This document shows, in pieces, positions 26,143 to 35,344 of a stretch of 64,000 nucleotides of DNA (positions are counted from its first letter, which is position 1; the number at the start of each line of letters is the position of its first letter). Source of the DNA: Streptomyces griseus subsp. griseus. GTDB taxonomy: Bacteria > Actinomycetota > Actinomycetes > Streptomycetales > Streptomycetaceae. Made by a program: the position numbers and the translations under genes. The notes beneath the pieces were generated by a model, which made no database searches, was not told where the DNA came from, and saw only the letters and a program-made list of their open reading frames with translations. Location of the stretch: the NCBI RefSeq assembly GCF_003610995.1, contig NZ_CP032543.1, positions 6,696,001 to 6,760,000 on the forward strand, read 5' to 3'.

Positions 26143-26152
26143 CGCCCCTCCC

Positions 26153-26891
26153 TCACCCCAGCCCGACCGCGTCCTCCGGCATCTCCATGCGCGCGCCCAG
26201 CAGCGTGCGGCCCCGAGGTGCCACCCCGGCGAACTGGCCGGCCCGCCTCCAGGCTCACCGAGCCGTACGACTGGGTACAGGCCGGCACCGCGCCCGCCAC
26301 CGCCGAGGCCGCCCGGACCTCCCCGTCCGGAGCGCCCGCCGCCTCCGGCGCGTACCGGGACAGCCATGACCCCACCGTGCTGTCCGCCGCGAGCCAGGCG
26401 GTCATCCCGTCCGCCGTGGACGCCACGGCGGGTCCGGGACTGCCGGTGGCGAAGAGCGGGAGGAACGGGCCCAGCACCACGCGGGCCCGTTCCCATGTGT
26501 CGGCCGGGGCCACATGGCCGGGCACCGGGGCGCCCTGGACCAGCAGATCGCGGTGGGGCTCGGCGACCGCCCAGGCGCGGTGCGCAGCCGCCAGATCGTG
26601 CGGTCGCCCCCGTACGCCACGAGAGCCCTTGGCCGAGCGGTCCGCCGCCCGGGCCAACGCGGCCGCCGCATCGTCGTAGCCGTCCCTGATCAGGGAGTTG
26701 AGCAGATCGTCGCGGCTGGTGAAGTAGCGGTGGAGGGCAGGGCCGGAGAGGCCCGTCTCCTTGGCGATCCGGGTCAGCGCGAGGGCGGTGGTGCCGCCCT
26801 CCGCGAGCTGCCGCAGCGCCACGTCCTTGATCTCCGCGCGGGTCTGCTCCCGGTACCGGGCTCGCGGCCCCTTCTGGGCCCGTTCCATCAC
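26153..26891 (-). pseudogene. TetR/AcrR-family regulator (WHG-type C-terminus), frameshifted
   Basis: The N-terminal helix-turn-helix (LAEGGTTALALTRIAKETGLSGPALHRYFTSRDDLLNSL) and most of the ligand domain (AHRAWAVAEPHRDLLVQGAPVPG) are continuous from 26,891. Near 26,240 the frame departs. In the alternative frame the expected ending GGQFAGVAPRGRTLLGARMEM runs to a stop at 26,153. One surplus base explains it. The protein would be about 246 residues. It is divergent from the epimerase gene, its likely target. Confidence 0.78.
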
Positions 26892-26970
26892 GGGCTCGTC
26901 TCACTCACCGGCCGAGCGCACCTCTGTTACAGGGTCTAACAAGAGCTGTTGCGACTATCTATCGCGAGAG

Positions 26971-26988
26971 TTATGGTATCTAACATAA
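26971..26988. promoter_or_regulatory. Candidate operator between the TetR and epimerase genes
   Basis: The inverted repeat TTATG-N8-CATAA lies in an unusually AT-rich intergenic stretch, 80 bp from the TetR start and 68 bp from the epimerase start. TCTAAC occurs inside it and again near 26,935. The position suits a TetR site controlling both directions. Confidence 0.5.
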
Positions 26989-27055
26989 GTGATGAACTGT
27001 TCTGGCGGCGCGCTGGCAGCGCGGCCCGGACGGACCTATCCCGAAGGGGCACATC

Positions 27056-28006
27056 ATGACCACCGCACCCGCTCTGCACGCCGTCCTCGGCTCCGGACCC
27101 GCCGGTACGGCCCTGGCCACGGAGCTGGCCCGCCGGGGCCACCCGGTCCGGCTCGTCGACCGGTCGGGCGGCGGCCCGGAGATCGAAGGCGTCCAGCGGT
27201 GCGCCGCCGATGTCGCCACCGCCGAGGGGGCCCGGGCGGCCGTGGCCGGAGCCGCCGTCGTGTACCACTGCGTCAACGTCGGCTACCACCTCCAGGTGGA
27301 GGTGATGCCGAGGATCCAGGAGGCGGTGCTCGGGGCGGTTGAGCGGGAGGGTGCCCGGCTCGTCGTCCTGGACACGCTCTACCCGTACGGCGAGACGCAC
27401 GGCGCGGTGATGACCGAGGAGTCACCGTGGAACGCGACCACCCGCAAGGGCCGGATGCGCGCCGACCTCGACGGCCGCTACCTCGCCGCCCACCGCGAGG
27501 GCCGGCTCTCCGTCGTCCTCGGGCGCTCCGCCGACTTCGTCGGCCCCGGGGTCCTCAACTCCACGCTCGGCGGCGCGGTCTTCCCGGCCGCGCTGACCGG
27601 ACAGCCCGTGCCCGCCCTCGGCGACGTCGACCTGCCGCACAGCTACACGTACATCGAGGACGTCGCCACCGGCCTCGCCACCCTCGGGGAGCACCCGGAA
27701 GGTGACGGCAGGGTCTGGCACCTGCCCACCGCCCCGGCCCGCACCACCCGTCAGATCCTCGCCCTCGTCGAGGAGCGCACCGGCCACCCGCTGGAGCTGA
27801 CCGTGGTCCCCGAACCCCGGCCCTTCGGCCCCTTCGACGAGGTCTTCATGGCGGAGTACGCGGAGATGTTCTACCAGCACACCGAGGCACAGATCCTCGA
27901 CTCCTCGGCCATCGAGAGGTCCTTCGGACTCACCCCCACCCCGCTGGAGACGGCCATCGACGCCACCCTCGCCTGGTACGGGGAACTCCTCGCCGCGCAG
28001 CGCTGA
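27056..28006 (+). CDS. NAD-dependent epimerase/dehydratase-family protein
   Basis: 316 residues. An N-terminal Rossmann fold (VLGSGPAGTALATELARRGHPVRLVD) is followed by extended-SDR features: VYHCVNVGYH, LVVLDTLYPYGE where the active-site Tyr might be, and SYTYIEDVATGLATL. It is probably an NAD(P)-dependent oxidoreductase acting on a sugar or small metabolite. It is single and divergent from the TetR gene, which probably represses it. Confidence 0.87.
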   Translation: MTTAPALHAVLGSGPAGTALATELARRGHPVRLVDRSGGGPEIEGVQRCAADVATAEGARAAVAGAAVVYHCVNVGYHLQVEVMPRIQEAVLGAVEREGARLVVLDTLYPYGETHGAVMTEESPWNATTRKGRMRADLDGRYLAAHREGRLSVVLGRSADFVGPGVLNSTLGGAVFPAALTGQPVPALGDVDLPHSYTYIEDVATGLATLGEHPEGDGRVWHLPTAPARTTRQILALVEERTGHPLELTVVPEPRPFGPFDEVFMAEYAEMFYQHTEAQILDSSAIERSFGLTPTPLETAIDATLAWYGELLAAQR

Positions 28007-28104
28007 GCGCGTTCCGGCCCGGCCGGGCCCACGGTCCGGCCCCGGGCCTGGGACCGCACACCCGGGGCCGGACCGCACGCACCACCACCGCCCGGTGGCC
28101 ACCG

Positions 28105-28974
28105 TCAGTAGCGCAGCCTCGACAGATACCGGTAGCTGGCCCGGGCCGAGGCGAACGGGTCGGCCGGGGCGTCATGCTCCACCAGCCACTGCCGCACCCC
28201 GCCCTGCCGCGCGGTGTCGAACATCCCCGGGAAGTCCAGCACCCCCGACCCGACGTCCGCGAAGTCCCCGTTCGGTGCCATGTCCTTTACATGGAGCGCC
28301 GGGAACCGTCCGGGGTGCCGGACGAACAGCTCGCCGGGGGCGGAGGAGCCGCCCTTGGCCGCCCAGTACACATCCAGCTCGAAGCCGACCAGCTCCGGAT
28401 CGGTCTCGGCCAGCAGGATGTCGTACAGGCTGACCCCGTCCACCACTTCATGGTCGCCGCCGTGGTTGTGGTAGAGCAGCTTCAGCCCGGACTCCCGGGC
28501 GGCGAGCCCCGCCCGGTTGAACTGCCGTGCCACTTCCCGGTATCCGGCCGGGGAGTGCAGGGACCCCGGCAGGCTCGGCACCACGATCCACCGGCCGCCG
28601 AGGGTGCGGACGTCCTCCAGGGCCTGCGGGAGTCCCGGGCCGGTCACGATGTCGTAGCCGACGTGCTCCAGCACCGCCTTAAGGCGCACCCGGTCCAGCA
28701 TCTGCCGTATCGCGGCAGGGGAGTTGCCGTGCCGGCCGCTGACCCCGACCGTGGCGTATCCGATCTGGGCCAGCCTCTCCAGCGTCCCCGCGAAATCCGC
28801 CGCGAGCGGCGTCCGCATCGTGTACAGGTGCATCCCGATCCCGGACGGCGGGATGCGCCGGCAGCCCCGCCGCCCGGCCGCCGAGGCCGGGGCCGCGCCG
28901 CCGATGCCGACGGCGACGGCGACAGCGGCCGTACCGACTGCCCTGCCGAGAAAGGCTCTTCGTGTGCTGTTCAC
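28105..28974 (-). CDS. Secreted sugar phosphate isomerase/epimerase-like TIM-barrel protein
   Basis: 289 residues from GTG 28974. A twin-arginine signal (STRRAFLGRAV, hydrophobic, cut near PASAA) precedes a xylose-isomerase-like TIM barrel: LYTMRTPLAADFAGTLERLAQIGY, KLLYHNHGGDHE, GFELDVYWAAKGG and ALHVKDMAP (His/Glu/Asp metal ligands). Start choice rests on the Tat signal. It follows the ThuA gene by 14 bp in one operon and may act on the sugar product of that enzyme outside the cell (inference). Confidence 0.9.
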   Translation of the reverse strand: MNSTRRAFLGRAVGTAAVAVAVGIGGAAPASAAGRRGCRRIPPSGIGMHLYTMRTPLAADFAGTLERLAQIGYATVGVSGRHGNSPAAIRQMLDRVRLKAVLEHVGYDIVTGPGLPQALEDVRTLGGRWIVVPSLPGSLHSPAGYREVARQFNRAGLAARESGLKLLYHNHGGDHEVVDGVSLYDILLAETDPELVGFELDVYWAAKGGSSAPGELFVRHPGRFPALHVKDMAPNGDFADVGSGVLDFPGMFDTARQGGVRQWLVEHDAPADPFASARASYRYLSRLRY

Positions 28975-28988
28975 GCGCTCTCCGCCTC

Positions 28989-31900
28989 TCACTTCACGTC
29001 GATGCGCACGGCACCGGTGGTCGTGTCGCCCTTGTCGTCGGTGACCGTCAGGTGCGCGGTGTAGGCACCCTTGCGGTCGTAACGGTGGGTCGCCGTCGCC
29101 CCCTCGGGCCCGGTCGGCTTCACGTTGTCGCCGAAGTCCCAGTGGTACGAGGCGATCGTCCGGCCCTCCGCCGGTGCGACCGTGCTGCTCAGCGCGACGG
29201 TCAACGGCGCCGTCCCGGAAGCCGGTTCGGCCTCCACCGTCACCTCCGTACCGCCCGCCTTCTCCACGCCCGGCCCGTTGAAGCGCAGCCAGTCGACCGA
29301 GAGGAGGTCGGCCTTGCCGTCGCTCCACTCCGGGTTGGTGAAGACCGCGTACAGCGTGGTCGTGGAGCCCGGGTCCTTGAGCTCCGTCGTCGGCGAGATC
29401 AGCCGCTCCCAGCCGCCGGTGTTCGGAACGGTCACCGAACCGAGCAGCTCGCCGGTGGGGGAGCCGGCCCGGAACTCCACCGTGCCGCCGAGCCCGCCCG
29501 ACGACGCGCCGACCGTCACGGAGTCGACGCCCTTCAGGTTCACCGGATCGAAGGTGACCCAGTCGCCGTCCTCGATCTCGATGAGCCGCTTGCCACCCGA
29601 GGCGTCGGCCCGACTGCCCATCTCCGCACCGCCGTTGCGGCCACCGGTCGCGGTGAAGTGCTCGGCCTCGCGGTAGGAGGTGCGCAGGGTCAAGGAGGTG
29701 GAGCCGGTCAGCGCGGGGGCGTCCGGGGCGCCCTTGTCCTCGTACTGGGCGGTGATCCCGTAGTAGAGGTTCTGTCCCGGACCGTGGCTGTCGCCCGCGT
29801 CCGTGACGATCTCCCCGGTGCAGCCGGTGTAGTTGTCCAGCGGATGCAGATGGGTGTCATGGCCGAGCTGCGACTGCACCACGACCCGCGAGCAGTCGAT
29901 CGGACCGCTCTTCCCGTCCTCCTCGTCGGTCACCTCGACCGTGAAGGGGATGGTGTCACCGAAGCTGAACATCCCTCCGTCCGGCGGCTGTTGGATGGTC
30001 ACCTCGGGCCGGGTATTGCCCACGGTGATGTCCTGCACCGCCAGTGCCGTCAGCTCGTCGGGTCCGGTGACGGTGAGGCGGGCCGTGTGGAGCCCCTTGG
30101 CGGTGTACGTGTGCGAAGGGTTGGCCTCGGTCGAGTCCGTGGTGCCGTCACCGTCGAAGTCCCAGGCATAGGTGACCGGTTGGTCGCCCGGCAGCCCCGA
30201 TCCCTCGCTGGAGAACTCCACCGTGAGGGGGGCCGGACCGCTGTCCCGGTCGACGGAGAGCTTGGCGTCGGGCAGCCGGCCGTCACCGACGTGGTCGATC
30301 CGGTAGATGCCCGCGCCCTCGTTGCTGCCGCCCCGCCCGGTACCGCTGCCGAGCCCGAAGTCGATGACGTACAGCGCCCCGTCCGGACCGAAGTCCGCGT
30401 CGAAGGGCTGGTTCCACTCCATGTCCTCGAAGATGCCGTTGATGGAGTGGAGTTCGCCCGCCTTCACCGGGTCGAACCGGGGATCGGTGAAGGTCTGGTC
30501 CTCGCTCTGGAACGAGAACGTCTTGAACCACCGCCGGGTCAACTCGTAGCTGAACGACTTCCCTTCGAAATACTCCGGGAACTTGGTGCGGTAGGTGTTG
30601 TCCGGGTCGTAGTCGTAGACCGGTCCGGCCATCGGCCCGCCGCCCCCGGTGCCCAGCTCCGGGAACTCGGCCGAGGCGGAGTACGCGTACCAGACCGTGG
30701 CGGGCTGGGCGGGCGGCAGCTCACGCAGCCCGGTGTTGTTCGGCGAGTCGTTGACCGGTGCCGCACAGTCGAACTTCGGGCCGGACTTCTTCGCCGCGAA
30801 GTCGTAGTCGTTGAAGGGGGTGTTGTTCCCGATGCAGTACGGCCACCCGAAGTTCCCCGCCTCGGTGATACGGGTGTACTCGACGGTCCCCTCGGGCCCC
30901 CGGTCCGCCACCGCCGCCCGCGCGTCGGGGCCGTAGTCCGCGACCATCAGCGCGCCGCTGCGCGGGTCGGTGGTGATCCGGAACGGGTTGCGCATCCCCA
31001 TCGCGTAGATCTCCGCACGAGTCTTCTCCGTGCCCGGGGCGAAGAGGTTCCCCTCCGGCACGGTGTACGTCCCGTCGTCCTGCGGCGTGATCCGCAGGAT
31101 CTTGCCGCGCAGGTCGTTCGTATTGCCCGCGGTCATCTGCGCGTCCCAGGCGCGCCGCCCCTCGCCCTCGTCGATCGGCGTGAAGCCGTCCGAGGCGAAC
31201 GGGTCGGTGTTGTCGCCGGTGGCCGCGTACAGGTTGCCGTCCTTGTCGAAGGCGAGCGAACCGGCCATGTGCGAGTTGGCCCGGCCCTCGCCCCGCAGCG
31301 TCGGAACGGTCAACAGCCGCTTCTCGGAACCCGGATCGACGGTGCTGCCGTCCACGGTGAAGCGCGACAGGTTGAGCCGTTTCTCGACCTTGTCGGAGTA
31401 GAGCAGATAGAGCCAGTTGTTCTCCGCGAACCCCGGATCCAGGGTCAGCCCCAGCAGGCCGTCGGACTGGCTGGTCATCTCCGGCGTGTACGCGAAGTCC
31501 AGCGCGGTCGAGACCTTCATCGTCTCCTGGTCGATCACCTTCAGCTTGCCGGTCCGCTGGGCGAAGAACACCCGGCGGTCGGGGGCGATCGCCAGCTCGA
31601 ACGGGTCGGCCAGGTCGCTCGTCGCGAGCGCCGTCCGCTGGAAGGAACCGGTGCGGGTCGCGGTGCAGTCGCCCTCGGCCGCGCCCGCCGCCCACTGGAT
31701 GCCGCCGAGGAGGTGTTGCACGAAGGCCTCCTCCTCGAAGGCCGCCTTGTCATGCCCGCCCGCGGTGAACCAGGAGCGCCCGCCGTCGTAGTTCTGGCAC
31801 CAGGAGAACGGGTGGTCCACTCCCTCGTCGAGGCCGGTGACCCCGTCACGCACCTTGATCTGTGCGAGTGTATGCACCTTGGAGGTCGGATTGGAGCGCC

Positions 31901-32489
31901 AGTTGTACCACTCCTCCGTCCGCTCCCAGAGGTCCGGCAGATGCTCCGTGGAGGGGTGGGCGCGGTCCAGGACCTTGACCCGGCCCGTCTGCACCTCGGG
32001 GTGCTGGTCGAAGATCGCGCCGACCAGGCCCTCGTACCAGTCCCAGTCCCGCTCACTGGCGGACGCGGCGTGCACGCCCACCCAGCCGCCGCCCGCGCGG
32101 ATGAACCGCTGGAGCGCGGACCGTTCGTCGGCGGTGAGCAAGTCGCCTTTCTCCGGAGTGGAGTTGGTGTTGTTGAAGACGATGGCCTGGAAGCGGCCGA
32201 GATCGGCGTCGTTGAAGACGGCGGAGTCCTCGGTGGCCTCCACCTCGAAGCCGTGATCGGCCCCGAGCTTCCGCACCGCCTCGATCCCGGCCGGAATGGA
32301 GTCATGGGCGAAGTTCGTGACCTCGGAGTAGACGAGCACCCGGTAGGGGGCCGCCGCCCGCGCCTCCGGCGGCGCCGCCACCAGCAGGGCGAGGACCAGA
32401 GCCAGGAGCGAGGTGACGGCGATGAGGGGGGACGGGGCGCCGGAAGAACGGCCGACACGGCCGGCCCGGCGTAACGAAGGGCGTTTCAT
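28989..32489 (-). CDS. Large secreted ThuA / PQQ-type sugar dehydrogenase / PKD / CBM6 protein
   Basis: 1166 residues. A signal or anchor (about 20-46) leads to a ThuA domain (about 48-275; VLVYSEVTNFAHDSIPAG, GGWVGVHAAS), a glucose/sorbosone-dehydrogenase beta-propeller (about 285-690; FELAIAPDRRVFFAQRTGKL, HMAGSLAFDKDGNLYAATGDNTDPF), a PKD domain (about 740-815; VTYAWDFDGDGTTDS), a CBM6-like module (about 940-1065; SYREAEHFTATGG, IEDGDWVTFDPVNLKGV) and a second PKD domain (about 1085-1166). It likely oxidises or binds carbohydrate at the cell surface. A LacI-type palindrome lies 40 bp upstream. Confidence 0.93.
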   Translation of the reverse strand: MKRPSLRRAGRVGRSSGAPSPLIAVTSLLALVLALLVAAPPEARAAAPYRVLVYSEVTNFAHDSIPAGIEAVRKLGADHGFEVEATEDSAVFNDADLGRFQAIVFNNTNSTPEKGDLLTADERSALQRFIRAGGGWVGVHAASASERDWDWYEGLVGAIFDQHPEVQTGRVKVLDRAHPSTEHLPDLWERTEEWYNWRSNPTSKVHTLAQIKVRDGVTGLDEGVDHPFSWCQNYDGGRSWFTAGGHDKAAFEEEAFVQHLLGGIQWAAGAAEGDCTATRTGSFQRTALATSDLADPFELAIAPDRRVFFAQRTGKLKVIDQETMKVSTALDFAYTPEMTSQSDGLLGLTLDPGFAENNWLYLLYSDKVEKRLNLSRFTVDGSTVDPGSEKRLLTVPTLRGEGRANSHMAGSLAFDKDGNLYAATGDNTDPFASDGFTPIDEGEGRRAWDAQMTAGNTNDLRGKILRITPQDDGTYTVPEGNLFAPGTEKTRAEIYAMGMRNPFRITTDPRSGALMVADYGPDARAAVADRGPEGTVEYTRITEAGNFGWPYCIGNNTPFNDYDFAAKKSGPKFDCAAPVNDSPNNTGLRELPPAQPATVWYAYSASAEFPELGTGGGGPMAGPVYDYDPDNTYRTKFPEYFEGKSFSYELTRRWFKTFSFQSEDQTFTDPRFDPVKAGELHSINGIFEDMEWNQPFDADFGPDGALYVIDFGLGSGTGRGGSNEGAGIYRIDHVGDGRLPDAKLSVDRDSGPAPLTVEFSSEGSGLPGDQPVTYAWDFDGDGTTDSTEANPSHTYTAKGLHTARLTVTGPDELTALAVQDITVGNTRPEVTIQQPPDGGMFSFGDTIPFTVEVTDEEDGKSGPIDCSRVVVQSQLGHDTHLHPLDNYTGCTGEIVTDAGDSHGPGQNLYYGITAQYEDKGAPDAPALTGSTSLTLRTSYREAEHFTATGGRNGGAEMGSRADASGGKRLIEIEDGDWVTFDPVNLKGVDSVTVGASSGGLGGTVEFRAGSPTGELLGSVTVPNTGGWERLISPTTELKDPGSTTTLYAVFTNPEWSDGKADLLSVDWLRFNGPGVEKAGGTEVTVEAEPASGTAPLTVALSSTVAPAEGRTIASYHWDFGDNVKPTGPEGATATHRYDRKGAYTAHLTVTDDKGDTTTGAVRIDVK

Positions 32490-32528
32490 GGGGCGCTCCC
32501 TGTGCGGTAGAGGCCGACTGTGGGGTGT

Positions 32529-32542
32529 AGAAAGCGCTTTCT
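32529..32542. promoter_or_regulatory. LacI-type operator upstream of the ThuA/sugar dehydrogenase operon
   Basis: AGAAAGCGCTTTCT is a perfect 14-bp palindrome, identical to the core of the site at 23,155-23,170. It lies 40 bp before the ThuA gene start, so one LacI repressor probably controls both operons. Confidence 0.8.
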
Positions 32543-32711
32543 GAAGTACGCCGCTCAGCGTAGGTTCACCCCTCCGACGGGGTCAATGGGTCTGAGGGCT
32601 CCGCCGGTCCGGGTGCGGCGGAGGTTCCGGCCGGGGGTGGATGCCGGTCCCGGGCGTTACGGTCGAATCCCGGCAACGGCCGCCGGGGCGCGAGCGATCG
32701 GAGCACCGGGA

Positions 32712-33095
32712 ATGACCGCCAGGAGCAAGACCCCGCTCACCGCGGCCGACGTCCGCTCGGCCGCGCTGTCCCTGCCCGACACCACGGAGAAGCTCGCCTG
32801 GGGACGGCCCACGTTCCGGGTGGCGGGCAAGGTCTTCGCCTCGCTGGGCGACGACGACACGGCGATGGGGGTGAAGTGCCCCAAGGAGGACCGGGCGGAG
32901 CTGATCGCCACCGAGCCGGAGAAGTTCTTCCTGAAGGAGGGCCACGACGACAACTACGGCTGGCTCCGGGTCCGGCTGTCCGCCCTGGACGGTGCGGGCG
33001 AGCTCACCGCCATCCTCACGGACGCCTGGCGCCAGGTCGCTCCGCGCCGCCTGCTGGCGGCGCATCCGGAGCTGGAGGGGGCGGGGGAGGGGTGA
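32712..33095 (+). CDS. MmcQ/YjbR-family protein
   Basis: 127 residues. The core ALSLPDTTEKLAWGRPTFRVAGKVFASLGDDDTAMGVKCPKEDRAEL followed by WLRVRLSALDG is the MmcQ/YjbR fold, a CyaY-like DNA-binding-associated domain of unclear role. ATG 32712 opens the conserved region; upstream in-frame codons reach into the promoter of the divergent ThuA gene. Confidence 0.88.
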   Translation: MTARSKTPLTAADVRSAALSLPDTTEKLAWGRPTFRVAGKVFASLGDDDTAMGVKCPKEDRAELIATEPEKFFLKEGHDDNYGWLRVRLSALDGAGELTAILTDAWRQVAPRRLLAAHPELEGAGEG

Positions 33096-33345
33096 GGGGG
33101 CGCGCGCGTGGCGCCCGAGGGGTGCGGGGCGGTGGTCGTCGGGATGCGCCCGGCCGCAGGTCCGCCGGCTCAGCCTCGACCGGCGAGGGGTCACGGCAGG
33201 GGCCTGGCGGGCGCGGACCCTGCCGGCGGTGTCCGGCGGGTACGGGGCGACGGTGGCTGAGACCCGCCTGGCGCGGCACCGTACCGACGTGGCCCCGCCG
33301 GCGCCCCCCGGGAGACGAGATCCCCACCGCCATCAACCCCGCCCC

Positions 33346-34248
33346 TCACCCCCGCAGAAACCCGGTGATCCGCTCCCGCAGCCCCCGCGCATCCAGCCCG
33401 TGCGCCGACAGGTGCTCCTCCATCTGCCCGTACCGTCGCAGCTCGGCGCGCCCCACCCCCAGGCCGAGGACCCGGTGCGGCAGCTCCATGAGCGCCTCGC
33501 CGGCCCGGGACGTCGAGGTGCCCGCCAGATAGGGCTCCACGATCACCACATCGGCGCCCGGACCGGCGCCCACGGCACGGCGCAGGCCCACCGCGTCGAA
33601 CGGCCGTACGGTGCCGGCGTACAGCACGCTCACATCCAGCCCCTCGGTCGCGGCGAGGACGTTGTCCAGCATCGGGCCGACCGCGACGACGGTCCCGCCC
33701 TGCCCCTCGCGTACGACGGAGAAGCCCCCGGTACCGTCCACGTGCCGCGCCTCCCGGTTCGCCTGGAGGGAGAGGCGTACGTACACACGATCGTCCCCGC
33801 CCACCGCTCCCCGCAGCAGTGCCTCGGCCTCGTCGGGGTGGCCCGGCACATGGACGGTCCAGCCGTCCAGCGTGTCCAGGAGCGCCACGTCGCCCGGCGC
33901 CATATGGGTGAAGCCCCCGGCGGGCCAGTCGTACGAGCCCACGGCGCTGACCAGGATCCCGCCCACCCCCTGATGGCCGAAGTCCAGCTTGACCTGCTCG
34001 AACGGCCGCTCCACCAGGAAGCTGGCGAAGGTGTGCACGATCGGCCGCATCCCGGTGAGCGCCATCCCCGCTCCGGCCCCGATGAGCAGCTGCTCCCGAA
34101 TGCCGACGTTGATCACCCGGTCCGGGTGGGCCCGCCGGGCCGGTGCGAAGCCGTCGGCGCTGATGTCGGCGAGCACGACGGCCAGCCGGTCCTCCTCGGC
34201 CAGGAGCTGAGTGGTGGTGGCGATGAAGCGGTCACGCATGGTGTCCAT
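33346..34248 (-). CDS. Transketolase C-terminal subunit (pyrimidine-binding plus C-domain)
   Basis: 300 residues from ATG 34248. RVINVGIREQLLIGAGAGMALTGMRPIVHTFASF is the Pyr-domain core with the catalytic Glu, and the later ADVVIVEPYLAGTS starts the C-terminal domain. It forms the second half of a split transketolase with the gene 65 bp upstream. Split transketolases occur in secondary metabolism and unusual sugar pathways; the donor and acceptor sugars are unknown. Confidence 0.92.
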   Translation of the reverse strand: MDTMRDRFIATTTQLLAEEDRLAVVLADISADGFAPARRAHPDRVINVGIREQLLIGAGAGMALTGMRPIVHTFASFLVERPFEQVKLDFGHQGVGGILVSAVGSYDWPAGGFTHMAPGDVALLDTLDGWTVHVPGHPDEAEALLRGAVGGDDRVYVRLSLQANREARHVDGTGGFSVVREGQGGTVVAVGPMLDNVLAATEGLDVSVLYAGTVRPFDAVGLRRAVGAGPGADVVIVEPYLAGTSTSRAGEALMELPHRVLGLGVGRAELRRYGQMEEHLSAHGLDARGLRERITGFLRG

Positions 34249-34313
34249 GAAGGGGTCCTCCTGGGAATCCGCCGGTCGCGGACCGGCCTGGGCTGCGGTT
34301 CTACGGGGGTGGG

Positions 34314-35033
34314 TCAGGCCTTGGGTTCGACCCGGGCCACCACGGCGCGGGGCCGGCCGGGATGGGGCGCCGTGAACGCCGCGTACAGGGCTTCGTGGTC
34401 GCGGCCGTCCACCGTCGCCGCCGACCACCCGGCGGCCTCGAACCGGGAGGCGATGCCGCCGGGCCAGCCGTGGGTGGCGGAGGCGTTGTCGATCACCACC
34501 GTGTGCAGCTGGTCAAGACCGGCCGGCCCGGCGTGGGCGATGGCCTCGTGGTTGCTGCCCTCGTCCAGCTCGGCGTCGCCGACCAGCACCCAGACCCGGG
34601 GATCGGTGAGCCCCTGGGCCCGGAGCCCGAGGACGGTCCCGACGGCCAGCGGCAGGCCGTGCCCCAGCGAGCCGCTGCCGATCTCCACACCCGGGACGAG
34701 GAGCCGGTCCGGGTGGTGGCCGAGCGGCGAACCGTACGTTCCGAAGCCGCGCAGCACCTCCTCGTCGAAGAACCCGTGGGCCGCCAGCACGGCGTAGTAC
34801 GCCATGGGGCCGTGCCCCTTGGAGAGGAGGAAGCGGTCGCGATCGGGGTCGTCGGCGGTGGCGGGCGTCACACGTAGCACCCGGTCGTAGAGCACCCACA
34901 GCGCGTCCGTCGTCGAGTGCGCGGCGGGTGCGTGCTTCTCGGCGCCGGTCATCAGGGAGATCAGGCGGCCGAGGCCGTGGAAGTCGGGGGAGGGGCGGAG
35001 GCCGCGTACCGGCGCGGCGGTCGTGTTCGTCAT
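34314..35033 (-). CDS. Transketolase N-terminal subunit (TPP-binding)
   Basis: 239 residues. GHGLPLAVG and VLVGDAELDEGSNHEAIAHA (GDAE-N motif) bind thiamine diphosphate and Mg. The protein ends where the pyrimidine domain of a full transketolase would begin, consistent with a two-subunit enzyme. It is the first gene of the pair. A MerR-like dyad lies directly upstream. Confidence 0.92.
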   Translation of the reverse strand: MTNTTAAPVRGLRPSPDFHGLGRLISLMTGAEKHAPAAHSTTDALWVLYDRVLRVTPATADDPDRDRFLLSKGHGPMAYYAVLAAHGFFDEEVLRGFGTYGSPLGHHPDRLLVPGVEIGSGSLGHGLPLAVGTVLGLRAQGLTDPRVWVLVGDAELDEGSNHEAIAHAGPAGLDQLHTVVIDNASATHGWPGGIASRFEAAGWSAATVDGRDHEALYAAFTAPHPGRPRAVVARVEPKA

Positions 35034-35048
35034 GACACCGAGCGTTCA

Positions 35049-35068
35049 ACATCAACCAAGGTTGAGGT
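35049..35068. promoter_or_regulatory. MerR-type dyad upstream of the split transketolase
   Basis: ACATCAACC-N2-GGTTGAGGT is an almost perfect 20-bp inverted repeat lying 16 bp before the transketolase start. Long dyads of the form ACCTCAACC/GGTTGAGGT are typical of MerR-family activators, which bind between -35 and -10. A minus-strand TTGACC at 35,072-35,067 overlaps its edge. The regulator is not in the window. Confidence 0.55.
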
Positions 35069-35160
35069 CAACCGTGGAAAGCGGTTCGTGACCACCTGCC
35101 CAAGTGCGGTATTGTTCTCATGCACGTTCGGCCACGGGAAACCCCAGGTCAGACGGGCAC

Positions 35161-35235
<75 letters not shown>

Positions 35236-35253
35236 TGGAGACAGTCGCAGATC

Positions 35254-35285
35254 AGGGCCGGTTTCGGAGCAATCCGAAACCGGCC
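35254..35285. terminator. Terminator hairpin shared by tRNA-Pro and the integrase gene
   Basis: A 13-bp perfect stem GGGCCGGTTTCGG/CCGAAACCGGCCC with a 6-nt loop, flanked by GATCA and TGATC. It lies 19 bp after the tRNA and about 60 bp beyond the convergent integrase stop. Its right arm and flank recur at 60,261-60,281. Confidence 0.85.
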
Positions 35286-35344
35286 CTTGATCATTTCTGG
35301 GGACCAGTTGGGGACCAACTGGAGGTGCGACGTCCCTGACCGTG

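Noticed and set aside
28962..32474. Very long plus-strand open frame (over 1,100 codons) opposite the ThuA gene
   Set aside because: It is a shadow of the minus-strand gene, rich in Arg, Gly and Val with no motifs; codon-position GC supports the minus strand.
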